Assembly (NCBI RefSeq): GCF_014197435.1
Contig: NZ_JACIFP010000001.1
Coordinates: forward strand, 2,976,001 to 3,040,000
Source of the DNA: Gordonia humi
Lineage (GTDB): Bacteria > Actinomycetota > Actinomycetes > Mycobacteriales > Mycobacteriaceae
Direction: 5' to 3'
Length of the DNA: 64,000 nt
Shown here: piece after piece, positions 27,277 through 36,197 of the stretch
Layout: each line of letters starts with the position of its first letter
How positions within the stretch are numbered: position 1 is the stretch's first letter
Notes under the pieces: model-generated
Databases searched by the model: none
What the model saw: the letters and a program-made list of their open reading frames with translations, nothing else
Told to the model about the DNA's origin: nothing
Made by a program: the position numbers and the translations under genes

Positions 27277-28068
27277 CTACTGGAGGGCGGGGTCTCCATC
27301 GGTGCGCGCGGTCTCCCACAGTTGATACAGGAATCCGTCGTCGTCGCCGACCATCCGCGCGAGACGCAGGGGGTAGGGGAGCCGCTCCGGGATCGGAAGG
27401 TTCTGGTCGCGCAATGCGAGCGCGGGCCCGTCCGTGATGCGGGGTGCGTCCCCCAGAGTCAGCGTGGGGCTCACGGTGAGCAGCACCTGGTCGAGGGCGT
27501 GGGCCGCGGTGAACGCGGCGAGGAGGGTGGGGCCGCCTTCGAGGTCGATGCGGTGCAGACCGCGGTCGGCGAGTTCGGCGACCAGACGCGCGGGGTCGAC
27601 CGTGTCGTCACCGCAGTCGATCAGGGTGGCGCCGTCGTCGGTGAGTCGCCGTCGTCGGTCGTCGGGGGCGCTCGTGCAGGTCGCGACGACGACGTTCGAA
27701 GCGGACGCGGGGCCGTAGTCGGACGGGATGTCGAGCGTCCGGGACGTCAGTACGAGAGTCGGCGTCGGGGCCTGGCCTGCGAGGCGCCGTCGCCGAGTGC
27801 CGTCCGAGTCGAGGGACGGCGCCCGGTAGCCCTCGAGGATCGCGGTGCGGGCTCCGACCACCACGGCGTCGGCGAGGAGCCTCATCGTGTGGAAGATCAG
27901 GTGATCGCCGTCGCCGCCGAGCATGCCGGACCGACGTGCGACGGTCGCGGCGCCGTCGACGCTCGCGATCATCGTGGCGCGGACGGTGGGCGCGGTCGAC
28001 GACGGGAATGAGAAGACGTCGAGCAGGTCGTCGCCTGTGACATCAGTCGCTTTCTCTATGAGGAACAT
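27277..28068 (-). CDS. ribD: RibD C-terminal-domain reductase (pyrimidine/dihydrofolate-reductase-like)
   Basis: A 263-residue single-domain protein of the RibD_C/DHFR-like fold that would reduce a ribosylamino-pyrimidine with NADPH. Visible parts: RATMIASVDGAATVARRSG, DAVVVGARTAILEGY, and LHRIDLEGGPTLLAAF with TVSPTLTLG near the C-terminus. There is no N-terminal deaminase domain, as in M. tuberculosis Rv2671, so it may act in riboflavin synthesis or as a minor dihydrofolate reductase. ATG 28068 is taken from family length. It is the first gene of the ribD-lipoprotein-aftC-msrB run and is divergent from the AFG1-like gene (35 bases). Confidence 0.85.
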   Translation of the reverse strand: MFLIEKATDVTGDDLLDVFSFPSSTAPTVRATMIASVDGAATVARRSGMLGGDGDHLIFHTMRLLADAVVVGARTAILEGYRAPSLDSDGTRRRRLAGQAPTPTLVLTSRTLDIPSDYGPASASNVVVATCTSAPDDRRRRLTDDGATLIDCGDDTVDPARLVAELADRGLHRIDLEGGPTLLAAFTAAHALDQVLLTVSPTLTLGDAPRITDGPALALRDQNLPIPERLPYPLRLARMVGDDDGFLYQLWETARTDGDPALQ

Positions 28069-28103
28069 GAATCCATCATGGACCGGCTGGCTACCCTTAT
28101 CGA

Positions 28104-29123
28104 ATGCTGGCACGACTGAGCGACCGGAACCCCGTTCTTGCACCCGACCAATTGATCGGTGAGATGGTTCCGCCCCGGATGTTCGACGAGGTCAGTTTCG
28201 ACTCGTACATCCCCGATCCCAACCAGCCGAGCCAGGCGGCGGCGGTGACCGCGGCCCGCAACTTCGTCGCGCGGGCGTCCAAGATCCGTTCGGCCGGTAA
28301 GAAGAAGGGCCTGTTCCGCAAGGCCGCGACGCCCGAGGGCATCGGCCTGTATCTCGACGGCGGCTTCGGCGTCGGCAAGACTCACCTGTTGGCCTCGGTG
28401 TATCACTCGATGCCGGGCCCCAAGGCGTTCGCGACGTTCGGCGAGGTGACCAACGTGGTCGGCGCTCTCGGCTACATCGACGCCCTCGAACGGCTCTCCG
28501 GTCACAGCGTGCTGTGCATCGACGAGTTCGAACTCGACGATCCGGGCGACACCATGGTGGTCTCCCGCCTGCTGACCGAACTGGTGGCGCGCGGAGTGTC
28601 GATCGTCGCCACGTCGAACACACTGCCGGGTCAGCTCGGCGAGGGCCGCTTCGCCGCACAGGACTTTCTGCGCGAGATCACGAAGCTCTCGGCGATCTTC
28701 GAGACCGTCCGCGTCGACGGTCCCGACTACCGTCACCGCGACCTCCCGCCGGCCCCCGAACCGGCGACCGACGCTCAGCTCGAGGAGCACGCGGCCAACA
28801 CCGAGGGCGCGACGCTCGACACGTTCGACGACCTCGTCGCGCATCTAGCCAAGTTGCATCCGTCCAAGTACAAGTCGCTCGTCGAGGGGGTGACCCTCGT
28901 CTGCATCGAAGGCGTGCGCCCGGCGTCCGACCAGGCCGTCGCCCTGCGCCTGGTGGCCCTGGCCGACCGCCTGTACGACGCCGAGATCCCGGTCAGCGTC
29001 TCCGGTGCGAAGCTCGACGAGATCTTCACTCCCGAGATGGTCGCCGGCGGCTACCGCAAGAAGTACCTGCGTGCCACCTCGCGTCTGCTCGCCCTCTCCC
29101 GTTTCGCCGAGGCCGACGCATAG
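28104..29123 (+). CDS. zapE: AFG1/ZapE-family ATPase
   Basis: A 339-residue AAA-type ATPase. Walker A is GGFGVGKTHL (about residue 88), Walker B is VLCIDEFELDDPGD (about 136), and sensor 1 is IVATSNTLPGQLGEGRF. A family-specific C-terminal region follows with GAKLDEIFTPEMVAGGYRKKYLRATSRL. In E. coli ZapE associates with the cell-division ring; the mitochondrial relative AFG1 has protein quality-control functions. Counterpart of Rv2670c. It is monocistronic and convergent with the GNAT gene. Confidence 0.92.
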   Translation: MLARLSDRNPVLAPDQLIGEMVPPRMFDEVSFDSYIPDPNQPSQAAAVTAARNFVARASKIRSAGKKKGLFRKAATPEGIGLYLDGGFGVGKTHLLASVYHSMPGPKAFATFGEVTNVVGALGYIDALERLSGHSVLCIDEFELDDPGDTMVVSRLLTELVARGVSIVATSNTLPGQLGEGRFAAQDFLREITKLSAIFETVRVDGPDYRHRDLPPAPEPATDAQLEEHAANTEGATLDTFDDLVAHLAKLHPSKYKSLVEGVTLVCIEGVRPASDQAVALRLVALADRLYDAEIPVSVSGAKLDEIFTPEMVAGGYRKKYLRATSRLLALSRFAEADA

Positions 29124-29139
29124 GCACCTGTCCGTCGGC

Positions 29140-29721
29140 TCAGGCCCTCTGACCCATCACATGGTCGTGTTCCACGACGCCGTTCATATCGAACGTCTTG
29201 GTTCCGATCTGGGCGAAGCCCATTTTGCGGTAGTACTTCTGCGCGCGCTCGTTCAGTTCGTTGACGCCGAGCCAGATGTATTCGGCGCCGTGGTCGTGCG
29301 CCGCGTCGATGCAGGCGCGCATGAGTGCGTGCGCGGGCCTCGTCTCGTTGCGGGACGCGTGGTGGTCGGGGAGCACGTACATCTTCGACACCTCGGCGAC
29401 CGCGCCGGCCCTCAACGCCTCGGCTCCGCCGTCGGCGGATTCGACTGCGGCGAGCGCGTCGTCGTTGTCGGGTCGGCCGTAGACGAGTAGCGCATAGCCC
29501 AGCACGGCACCGGCGCCGTCGCGTACGACGAGGACCTGTTTGGCGGGGTCGGCGATGTAGTCGACGAACCTCTGCGGCGACAGGAGGTTCTCGATGTGCG
29601 CGGCGATGTCCTCCGGCTTCGAATGCGGCGGGCAGGCGAGCGGGAAGGTCGTGGCCGCGACCTCGGCGACGGCCGCCGCCTCGGCCGGATCCGTGACGGT
29701 CTCGACGATGGGGGAGTTCAC
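29140..29721 (-). CDS. GNAT-family N-acetyltransferase (Rv2669 type)
   Basis: A 193-residue acetyltransferase. The acetyl-CoA loop lies around VSKMYVLPDHHASRNETRPAH, and motif B follows as YIWLGVNELNERAQKYYRKMGF, the usual end of a GNAT core. The acceptor is unknown; relatives act on spermidine or protein N-termini. GTG 29721 is the start. Its M. tuberculosis counterpart is Rv2669. This is the last gene in the conserved block; 37 bases beyond it the accessory defence cassette begins on the same strand. Confidence 0.85.
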   Translation of the reverse strand: MNSPIVETVTDPAEAAAVAEVAATTFPLACPPHSKPEDIAAHIENLLSPQRFVDYIADPAKQVLVVRDGAGAVLGYALLVYGRPDNDDALAAVESADGGAEALRAGAVAEVSKMYVLPDHHASRNETRPAHALMRACIDAAHDHGAEYIWLGVNELNERAQKYYRKMGFAQIGTKTFDMNGVVEHDHVMGQRA

Positions 29722-29758
29722 GGTTCCATCGTAAGGAGCGGCGCGTGGGCGTCCGCGG

Positions 29759-32700
29759 TCAGCGTTCCTCGAACTCGGCCTGCTCGAATCCGAGGGTGCG
29801 AGCGTTCTCGGACACCGTGCGCCTGGTGCGGTCGTCGAAGCCGCCCGGATTCTCGGCGGTCACTTCGAGTCGAAGCTCCAGGGTGCCGTCGGCGGCGAGA
29901 TGACTCAGGACCTCGGCGTACAGCTCGGTGAAACTCTTGGCGGGGAAGGTGCCGTCGAGGACGACGGAGCCGAAGAATCGGCGCTTGGCGTCGTCGGCAC
30001 CGCCGGGCTTGCCCCCACCGGGAGCACTGCCGCCACCGGTGCCGTCACCGCCCGGACCGTCACCGCCCCGCCCTTCGGCGCCCGGTCCGTCGCCGCCCCG
30101 GGCCTCTTCGAGCTCCTTCTCTCGCTGCTTGGTCGCCAGATCCGGTTTGACGATGAGAGTCGAGTCGGAGAGGTGGAACGTCACCTGATCGGTCGGCAAC
30201 GTGAGCCCGCGATACGTACCCGTCTCCTCGTCGTAGCTCTCGGCGAAGGCGAATCCGTAGTGCACCCAGCCGATCGGGTCGTCGATCACCGAGTACAGGC
30301 CGTTGATCAGCACTTCACGGTTCTTGAGCCGCGCCAGGTACGGGTAGGTGGCGTAGAACTTCAGCAGCTGACCCACTTCGAGGTGTCCGGAGGTCCAGGC
30401 ACTGCCGAGTTTGTCGGTCAGGTCGAGTGCGATCGTCGTCGACGCGCGGTTCGTCGCGACGACGTCGCCCAGTTTCGCGCTGGTCCGGGCGAACAGATCG
30501 GTGGAGCTGCCGGTCACGACGCTGGTCTCCATCTGGAACGTCGCCTCGCCGTAGGTCTGCTCCGGATACAGCGCCCAGGTGAAGGTCTCGAGGAGACGGG
30601 AGCCGACGATGTCGTCGCTCGTTCCGCACCGTTCCTTGGCCTGTCGGGTCTGCTGTCCGCCGAGTCCGAGATCGTCGGCGCTGTCGGCGACGTACTTCCA
30701 GGCGAGGTAGTTGCGGACGGCGTCGTCGAGGTCGCCGATGCGCTTCTCTTCGGCGGCGAGGAAGACGACGGAGTTCTTGTAGGTGCGGTTGGCGGTGCCG
30801 CGGTGGGCGATGAGATCACTCGCCCACGGTCCGGCCGTCAACTGGCCGCTGCGTGCGGTGTGGGTGTACTGCGGCGGGACCACGACGAGTCGCGCGTCGG
30901 TCTCGTCGGGGACGTCGGCGGAGTCGGGGAACACGTGGATCCCGGTGAACACCTGGTCGGAGGTGGATTTACGGGCCAGCGTCAGGCGACGCTCCACCTC
31001 CGCCCAGACGTCAGCTTGAGGGAGCCCCTGCGCGTGGTCGCGCGCGGCGCGGTTGATGTTGGCCTGCGTGTCGTACCAGTAGCGAGACGCCTCGGTGTAG
31101 AGGTACGTCGACCCGTTGGCCAGCGTGTCGAGCCCGGAATGGAAGTTGCCGGGGACGTCGCCCGGCAGCGCCGTACCGAGAAAGATCCGCGCCTTCTCGG
31201 CACCCTTGTGCGCACTGTGCAGGCCGGGTGTCGCAGCCATGAACACCGACTGGGCCAGACGCTGGGCCACACCGCGCTTGCCGAACAGCTCGTTGTTCTT
31301 GTCGACGTTGAACGGGACCGATTCGGTTCCTGCGACGTCGGTCGTGATGATCGCCTTGAACTCGTCGCCGAGGTACTTGGTGATCTCCGAGACCACGTCG
31401 GCGTCGCCGAGCGGGACGGTGCCGGGCATGATCAGCGCATTCGGATCCTGTGTGCGCCAGAGGGTTCCGACCACCCTGTTCATCAACTGCAGGACGCCTC
31501 GGGTGCGCTGGAAGCGGTCCAGGGTCGACCAGTCCTGGTAGAGGCGGTCGAACAGTTCCGGGTGGATCGGATACGACTGTTTGATGCGGTCGAGGTAGTC
31601 GCCGTCGCGCACCTCCGGTGGGAAGTCGGTGTGGTGCTTGCGGTAGAAGTCGACCGTCAGCTTGGCGACGTTGTTGATGGTCGCGGTGGCCGCCGCGTCG
31701 GGCGCGGTGAAGATGCGTCGACGGACGATCTCGAAGCTTTCGTGCGCGTTGGCGGGCTGCCACTGGTCGGCGGTGCGTCCGACGACGTTCTTGAGGCGGA
31801 CGAGCGCTTCGCGCCCGTACTCGCCGCCGACCTCCTCGTCGTTGACGTCGTCCTCGCCGTCGGCCGCATTGGCCGAGGCGGGAATCGAGATGACCACCTG
31901 GATGCCGGGAGTGGCTCGGGCGGCTTCAGTGAGGGTCTGGGCGAAGGTGAACTGGGTGTCGAAGTCGCCGGCGGGAAGGCCCGTCGCGTTGACCAGCTGG
32001 CGGGCGTAGGCGACCCATTCGTCGATCAGGATCACGGCGGGGGAGTACGCCTCGAACAGTTCGCGGAGCGACGATCCCGGGTTGGTGGAGGTCCGGTCGG
32101 CGTCGGCGACGATCTCGTAGGCGTCCTGTCCGCCGAGCTGCCAGGCGAGCTCGCCCCACATGGTGCGGATGCGGGGGCGCGAACCCTCGTCGTTCTCTCG
32201 GCCGGGGACCATCTGGTTGCCGACGAGCGCGACCCGGCGAACACCGTTTGGAAGCATCTCCAATGGTTTCGCGAGCGGCCCCACCTCGTCGCCGAAATCG
32301 GAGGCGGACGGACCGTTCTTGGTGATGGACGCGAGGTGCCACAGTGCGAGCATCGAGTGCGTCTTACCGCCGCCGAAGTTGGTCTGCAGGTTCACGACCG
32401 GCGATGCGTTCTCGTCGCCGGTGAGCCGTGCGACGTTGCGGGTGATGAGGTCGCGCAGCCCCTCGGTCAGGTAGGTGCGGCCGAAGAACTCGGCGGGGTC
32501 GGTGTACTCGGTCTTGTGACGACCGCTCTTGTTGGCGACCGTGTAGAGGTCGGCGGCGAACTCCGCGGCGTTGAACTGGTCGCTCTGGATGTCCGGATGC
32601 GGGCTGATCACCTCGCGCCACGAGGGCAGGTTGTCCGAGCCCGCTTGGAGGCTCGGCTGCTTGCGGGCGGCGCGGTCGTCGGCCTGGCGCGCTCCGATGG

Positions 32701-33151
32701 CGCGGACGTCGTCGCGGAGCTTGGCCACCTCGGCGGCTTCGGTCGGCGCGCCGATCGCCAGGAGGAAGCGGTGGCACGTGTCGAGTTCGTAGCTGGCGTC
32801 GTCGTTGGAGAACGACTCGTGGTGCGCCAATCGGTTACGCATGTCGATGAGCTGGGTCGCCAGGCTCTGCTGGGACCGGCTGAGTCGTTTGCCGACCGGG
32901 TCCCACCCGCGCCTGAACTTGTACGGAACAGAGTCGGTGATCATCCGAAGACTGTCGTAAGGGTCGTCGGAGCTGTACTTCTTGTCGGGGTGCGCGTTGG
33001 CCGACTTCACCGCGCGCAGGACGTCGATCCACTCGCCGTTGATGCCCTGGGCAGGCATGTCGGCGGTGACGGTCTCGTCGAGGAACCGATTCATGGCCGG
33101 TCCGAGAAGTTCGAATGCCGAGTGGATCCGATCCCGATTGCTGACAGCCAC
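29759..33151 (-). CDS. HEPN-DUF499 ATPase of a defence cassette
   Basis: An 1130-residue protein. Residues 1-140 resemble a Swt1-type HEPN domain and contain RNRLAHHE, a match to the HEPN ribonuclease motif (R-x4-6-H). Residues about 170-960 are a DUF499 ATPase with Walker A NFGGGKTHSML (about 280) and Walker B VILIDEWVAYARQL (about 385). A glycine-rich linker then leads to a small C-terminal domain that begins KRRFFGSVVLDG. DUF499 ATPases occur in defence islands beside DUF1156 methylases and relate to BREX BrxC/PglY. GTG 33151 is preferred to TTG 33187 because GGAGGA precedes it. A palindrome lies 19 bases upstream. It follows the methylase gene after 122 bases. Confidence 0.85.
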   Translation of the reverse strand: MAVSNRDRIHSAFELLGPAMNRFLDETVTADMPAQGINGEWIDVLRAVKSANAHPDKKYSSDDPYDSLRMITDSVPYKFRRGWDPVGKRLSRSQQSLATQLIDMRNRLAHHESFSNDDASYELDTCHRFLLAIGAPTEAAEVAKLRDDVRAIGARQADDRAARKQPSLQAGSDNLPSWREVISPHPDIQSDQFNAAEFAADLYTVANKSGRHKTEYTDPAEFFGRTYLTEGLRDLITRNVARLTGDENASPVVNLQTNFGGGKTHSMLALWHLASITKNGPSASDFGDEVGPLAKPLEMLPNGVRRVALVGNQMVPGRENDEGSRPRIRTMWGELAWQLGGQDAYEIVADADRTSTNPGSSLRELFEAYSPAVILIDEWVAYARQLVNATGLPAGDFDTQFTFAQTLTEAARATPGIQVVISIPASANAADGEDDVNDEEVGGEYGREALVRLKNVVGRTADQWQPANAHESFEIVRRRIFTAPDAAATATINNVAKLTVDFYRKHHTDFPPEVRDGDYLDRIKQSYPIHPELFDRLYQDWSTLDRFQRTRGVLQLMNRVVGTLWRTQDPNALIMPGTVPLGDADVVSEITKYLGDEFKAIITTDVAGTESVPFNVDKNNELFGKRGVAQRLAQSVFMAATPGLHSAHKGAEKARIFLGTALPGDVPGNFHSGLDTLANGSTYLYTEASRYWYDTQANINRAARDHAQGLPQADVWAEVERRLTLARKSTSDQVFTGIHVFPDSADVPDETDARLVVVPPQYTHTARSGQLTAGPWASDLIAHRGTANRTYKNSVVFLAAEEKRIGDLDDAVRNYLAWKYVADSADDLGLGGQQTRQAKERCGTSDDIVGSRLLETFTWALYPEQTYGEATFQMETSVVTGSSTDLFARTSAKLGDVVATNRASTTIALDLTDKLGSAWTSGHLEVGQLLKFYATYPYLARLKNREVLINGLYSVIDDPIGWVHYGFAFAESYDEETGTYRGLTLPTDQVTFHLSDSTLIVKPDLATKQREKELEEARGGDGPGAEGRGGDGPGGDGTGGGSAPGGGKPGGADDAKRRFFGSVVLDGTFPAKSFTELYAEVLSHLAADGTLELRLEVTAENPGGFDDRTRRTVSENARTLGFEQAEFEER

Positions 33152-33169
33152 GATTCCTCCGTTCTGAAC

Positions 33170-33185
33170 GCACACTGATGTGTGC
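33170..33185. promoter_or_regulatory. Operator-like palindrome in front of the DUF499 gene
   Basis: GCACAC-TGAT-GTGTGC, a perfect 6-4-6 inverted repeat 19 bases before GTG 33151, where it would cover the promoter/leader. Near-identical palindromes lie before the methylase (36100-36115) and helicase (41371-41386) genes. Confidence 0.75.
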
Positions 33186-33273
33186 AATTAGAACGGAGGA
33201 TATCGAAAGACTGTGACAGAGAAGATCATCAGGGTCGAATGTGTGGCTTCTGACGGGTTGGGTGGAATGCGGT

Positions 33274-36048
33274 TTACGTCAACATGCCCTGCACACCGCC
33301 CGCCGTTCGGGCCTGGCGTGCGATGTCGTGCCAGGCCGCACCGAGTCCGTTGAAGCTGTTCGCGAGCGCGGTCGACTTCCGGTCCTCGGCGAGCTTGAAC
33401 AGGAGCGAAGCCAGTTCGCGGCACAGATCCGGGTCGATCGACTCGGGGACGCGGGCGAGGATGCTCGCCGCGGCTGGGATACCGTCGGCGTCAAGTGCCC
33501 GGATGAGGTGCATCACGACCTCCCACTCGCTGATCGAGGCGTCGGTCGACGGATCGTAGTCGGACGGAAGGTCGTCCGGCGCGATCAGCGCGAGCTTGCC
33601 GCCGCCCTTGGTGAGGATGCCGGAGCGTTCGAGGGCGTCGAGGGAGATTCCGCGGGCGTTGGCGAGCGACTCGGCGTCGCCGAACGTTCCCGTCTCGAAT
33701 CCGGTCTGACGGAACCAGGTGAGCGCGAAGCGAGTCGGTGCGTCGAAGTCCGCTTCCAGCTCGCCGAGGACCTCGTCGAGGATCACGTTGATCCGTTCGA
33801 GTGCGGTCCTGACGGTCATCTTCTGTCCGGAGTCCTCGAGGACCGCGCTGTACTCGGAGAAGATCGCCATCCCCGGTCCGATCGCTGCTTGCGGCAAGTC
33901 GACCGGTGCGATCGCACCCTGCTGCAGTTCGCGGAGCTTCGTCGGCAGTTCGGCGCGGAGGCGGGACAGGAATCCCCGTCGGTCGATGCGGGGAGCGGTC
34001 TCGGGACGAGGACGGAGGGCCAGAACGATGGAGGACGCGAGGGCGTTGGTGCCGACGCTGAGCATACGGCCGCTCCTCTCGGAGCGCATCGGCCAGGTGG
34101 CGGTGATCTGCCAGCCGGACGTGATCATTCCTTCGAGGAGAGTTTCCCAGCCCGTAGATGCTTGGCCAGAGATCTCCGCATCCTGCTGTTTGAATGCGTA
34201 ATACACGGCAATCGGGAACTCGGAATAGGCGCTATTTCGTGCGTGCCGGAACACCTCGCGGAAACCGTCCTCGAAGAACTCATGCGCACCGTCCTTTCCG
34301 CCGTGACGGTACGGATTGGCGACGAGTTCCTCGGCTTTAGGAACGAGCATCGTCGAAAGAATCGAAGGGTGGACGTCCCTGAGGGCGCGTCTGAGCCACA
34401 CATAGAAGAAGTCGGCTAGGTCGGAGTAGCCGATGTTGTCGTAATAGGGAGGATCCGTGGAAATGAGCGCGCGAGTATCGGCACGCACAACTGCGTCAGC
34501 CTGACTTGCGGTCGCTGCGACGTTTCCCGGTGCGGCGTCCAGTGCCTTTGATACTGCAGTGAGCATCCGATCAAAAGACCCAGATGAGTCCGCAAACAGA
34601 TTCCCTTCGGCATGGTCCCAGCACATAGGGATTGCCTGACGCGCGAAGAGATTGCGAAGAATTTCCATTTGTGGATTACTTGCCCAGGTAGTCAAAGCGG
34701 ATTGATAGTCCGTCAGTCGACTAATCGTGACGCCGAGGTACGTGACGACTGCGTCGGCGTACGCATCAGCTCCGACACCACCGTCATCTAGCCTCGTCCC
34801 AGTCTCGATCCCGGCAGCCCGCGCGTCACGAACAACAAGTTCTCGCGCTTCGCCGACGAGGTCGCTGAACGTTGTCAGTGCGGTGAGCTGACGTGGAGTG
34901 AACAGGGACGCGAAGGTCTTCATGCCGTAGATTCGGGTGTTGAAGTTTCTTGGATTGTCGAATATCTCCCCGGCGGGGACGCTACCAGGAACTGGCATTC
35001 GTGCCAGATCCTCATGGGTCGAGGACGCATCGAGATAGATTCGTCGGCGGTGTCCTTCTGCGACCGTGGCGATCAATTGGTCGCCGAGTCTGCCTGCGCG
35101 GCCTTCGCTTCTGATGTAGTCGAACTTGACCGCGGTTCCGCATCGTACGCATGTGGCCCCATTACGATTGACGGTCCCGTCAGTCTCCTTGGTCGGAGCC
35201 CCGGCAGGATCATGCCCGATCTCGTACCGAACACTCTTCCCCTCGACTACCGGAACTACGAACGCCTCCTTCCCCTTCTTCTTGCCGAGCCACCATGACC
35301 GAACAAGCGGCATGCCGATCTGGCATTCAGGGTTCGGGCACGTCACGGTGCGAGCCCAGATCCATGCGATGACCGTTGCCTCTGATCCGTCGGGGAGTGT
35401 CGCCTTCGGGTATAGGTGTCCAATTCGCTTCTCGGCCTTATCGCGCATCCATTGCCCGTAACGTCGGACGTCTTCAGCGAGACCTGTCGCACGCGGCCAG
35501 TCCTGAATCGTCTCGTCGGCTGCACCGGGGAACACTGGTGGCTGTCCGGCGAACTTCGGCGGGATCTCGATCAGTGCTTTGTTGATCAGGACTGCGACAG
35601 GATTCAGATCAGACGCGTGGGCTTCCAAACCGAGTCGCTGTGCCTCCAAGGGAATCGTGCCGCCGCCGGCGAACGGATCGAGGATCGGCGGCGGGTTCCC
35701 ATCTGTCGACTCAAGGATCTTCCGATGTGCTTCCGCGAGAAGCTTTTCGTCGTTCGAGTTCTCCCAGACCACCAGGCGCTCCATGAGATCGAACAGCCGC
35801 TTCCGTTCGGCGTTCTGCTCGGCGTCGGTAGGGTAGAGGTCGGGGCGCGAACCCGGATCATCGACCAGTTGAGCAAACAAGACCGCGCGGGCGGCAGCGA
35901 GTGGGCGTCGCGCCCACCACAGGTGCAGCGTCGATGGGTGGCCGTGGCGGATGGACTTCTCACGCGCCGACTCCTCATTGATCTTCTGCAGTGGGATGCT
36001 GACCTCGATCAGTTTGCGGCGTTCTGCGGGCGGTACGGGGCTCGACAC
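33274..36048 (-). CDS. DUF1156 adenine-type DNA methyltransferase
   Basis: A 924-residue DNA methylase. The N-terminal DUF1156 region begins KLIEVSIPLQKINEESAREK and includes HPSTLHLWWARRPL; SAM motif I is DPFAGGGTIPLEAQRLG (about residue 125); a zinc-ribbon insert carries CPNPEC and CVRCG; catalytic motif IV is STDPPYYDNIGYSD (about 545), the DPPY form of N6-adenine methylases. It probably marks host DNA for a restriction-like system formed with the DUF499 ATPase and the SNF2 helicase. GTG 36048 has a GAGGA site five bases upstream. The bases between about 34140 and 35600 (middle of the gene) are visibly poorer in G+C (about 50-57% in the lines I counted) than its 3' part (68% in one line), suggesting a mosaic. 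Confidence 0.9.
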   Translation of the reverse strand: MSSPVPPAERRKLIEVSIPLQKINEESAREKSIRHGHPSTLHLWWARRPLAAARAVLFAQLVDDPGSRPDLYPTDAEQNAERKRLFDLMERLVVWENSNDEKLLAEAHRKILESTDGNPPPILDPFAGGGTIPLEAQRLGLEAHASDLNPVAVLINKALIEIPPKFAGQPPVFPGAADETIQDWPRATGLAEDVRRYGQWMRDKAEKRIGHLYPKATLPDGSEATVIAWIWARTVTCPNPECQIGMPLVRSWWLGKKKGKEAFVVPVVEGKSVRYEIGHDPAGAPTKETDGTVNRNGATCVRCGTAVKFDYIRSEGRAGRLGDQLIATVAEGHRRRIYLDASSTHEDLARMPVPGSVPAGEIFDNPRNFNTRIYGMKTFASLFTPRQLTALTTFSDLVGEARELVVRDARAAGIETGTRLDDGGVGADAYADAVVTYLGVTISRLTDYQSALTTWASNPQMEILRNLFARQAIPMCWDHAEGNLFADSSGSFDRMLTAVSKALDAAPGNVAATASQADAVVRADTRALISTDPPYYDNIGYSDLADFFYVWLRRALRDVHPSILSTMLVPKAEELVANPYRHGGKDGAHEFFEDGFREVFRHARNSAYSEFPIAVYYAFKQQDAEISGQASTGWETLLEGMITSGWQITATWPMRSERSGRMLSVGTNALASSIVLALRPRPETAPRIDRRGFLSRLRAELPTKLRELQQGAIAPVDLPQAAIGPGMAIFSEYSAVLEDSGQKMTVRTALERINVILDEVLGELEADFDAPTRFALTWFRQTGFETGTFGDAESLANARGISLDALERSGILTKGGGKLALIAPDDLPSDYDPSTDASISEWEVVMHLIRALDADGIPAAASILARVPESIDPDLCRELASLLFKLAEDRKSTALANSFNGLGAAWHDIARQARTAGGVQGMLT

Positions 36049-36092
36049 GTTGTTCCTCAGTTCCAGACTCGAGATTGAAGTGAACAGGTCAG

Positions 36093-36121
36093 CCTATATG
36101 CACACCATTGTGTGCAATCAA
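36093..36121 (-). promoter_or_regulatory. Promoter of the DUF1156 gene with embedded operator
   Basis: Read on the minus strand: TTGATT (36121-36116), a 17-base spacer, and TATAGG (36098-36093). The spacer consists of the palindrome GCACAC-N4-GTGTGC (36100-36115) plus one base; the full symmetry TGCACACCATTGTGTGCA spans 36099-36116. A protein bound there would block RNA polymerase directly. Confidence 0.7.
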
Positions 36122-36150
36122 TTAACCCTGAATCAGTCCGGAACCTCCCC

Positions 36151-36180
36151 TTGACTCAGGGTGACACATCTCACTATAAT
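36151..36180 (+). promoter_or_regulatory. Near-consensus promoter of the HNH gene
   Basis: TTGACT (36151-36156), an 18-base spacer and TATAAT (36175-36180). The expected transcription start is near 36187, inside the adjoining SOS box. Confidence 0.8.
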
Positions 36181-36195
36181 CGAATGTACGTTCGA
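36180..36195 (+). promoter_or_regulatory. LexA (SOS) box of the HNH gene
   Basis: TCGAATGTACGTTCGA differs at one position from the mycobacterial LexA site TCGAAC-N4-GTTCGA. It begins at the last base of the -10 element and covers the transcription start, so LexA would repress the gene until DNA damage. Several 13E12-family genes of M. tuberculosis are known LexA targets. Confidence 0.8.
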
Positions 36196-36197
36196 TC

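Noticed and set aside
29900..33178. 1092-residue open frame on the plus strand
   Set aside because: It is antisense to the DUF499 ATPase, whose Walker motifs and ribosome site are clear. Its composition (Val/Gly/Arg/Asp) is that of a high-GC shadow frame.
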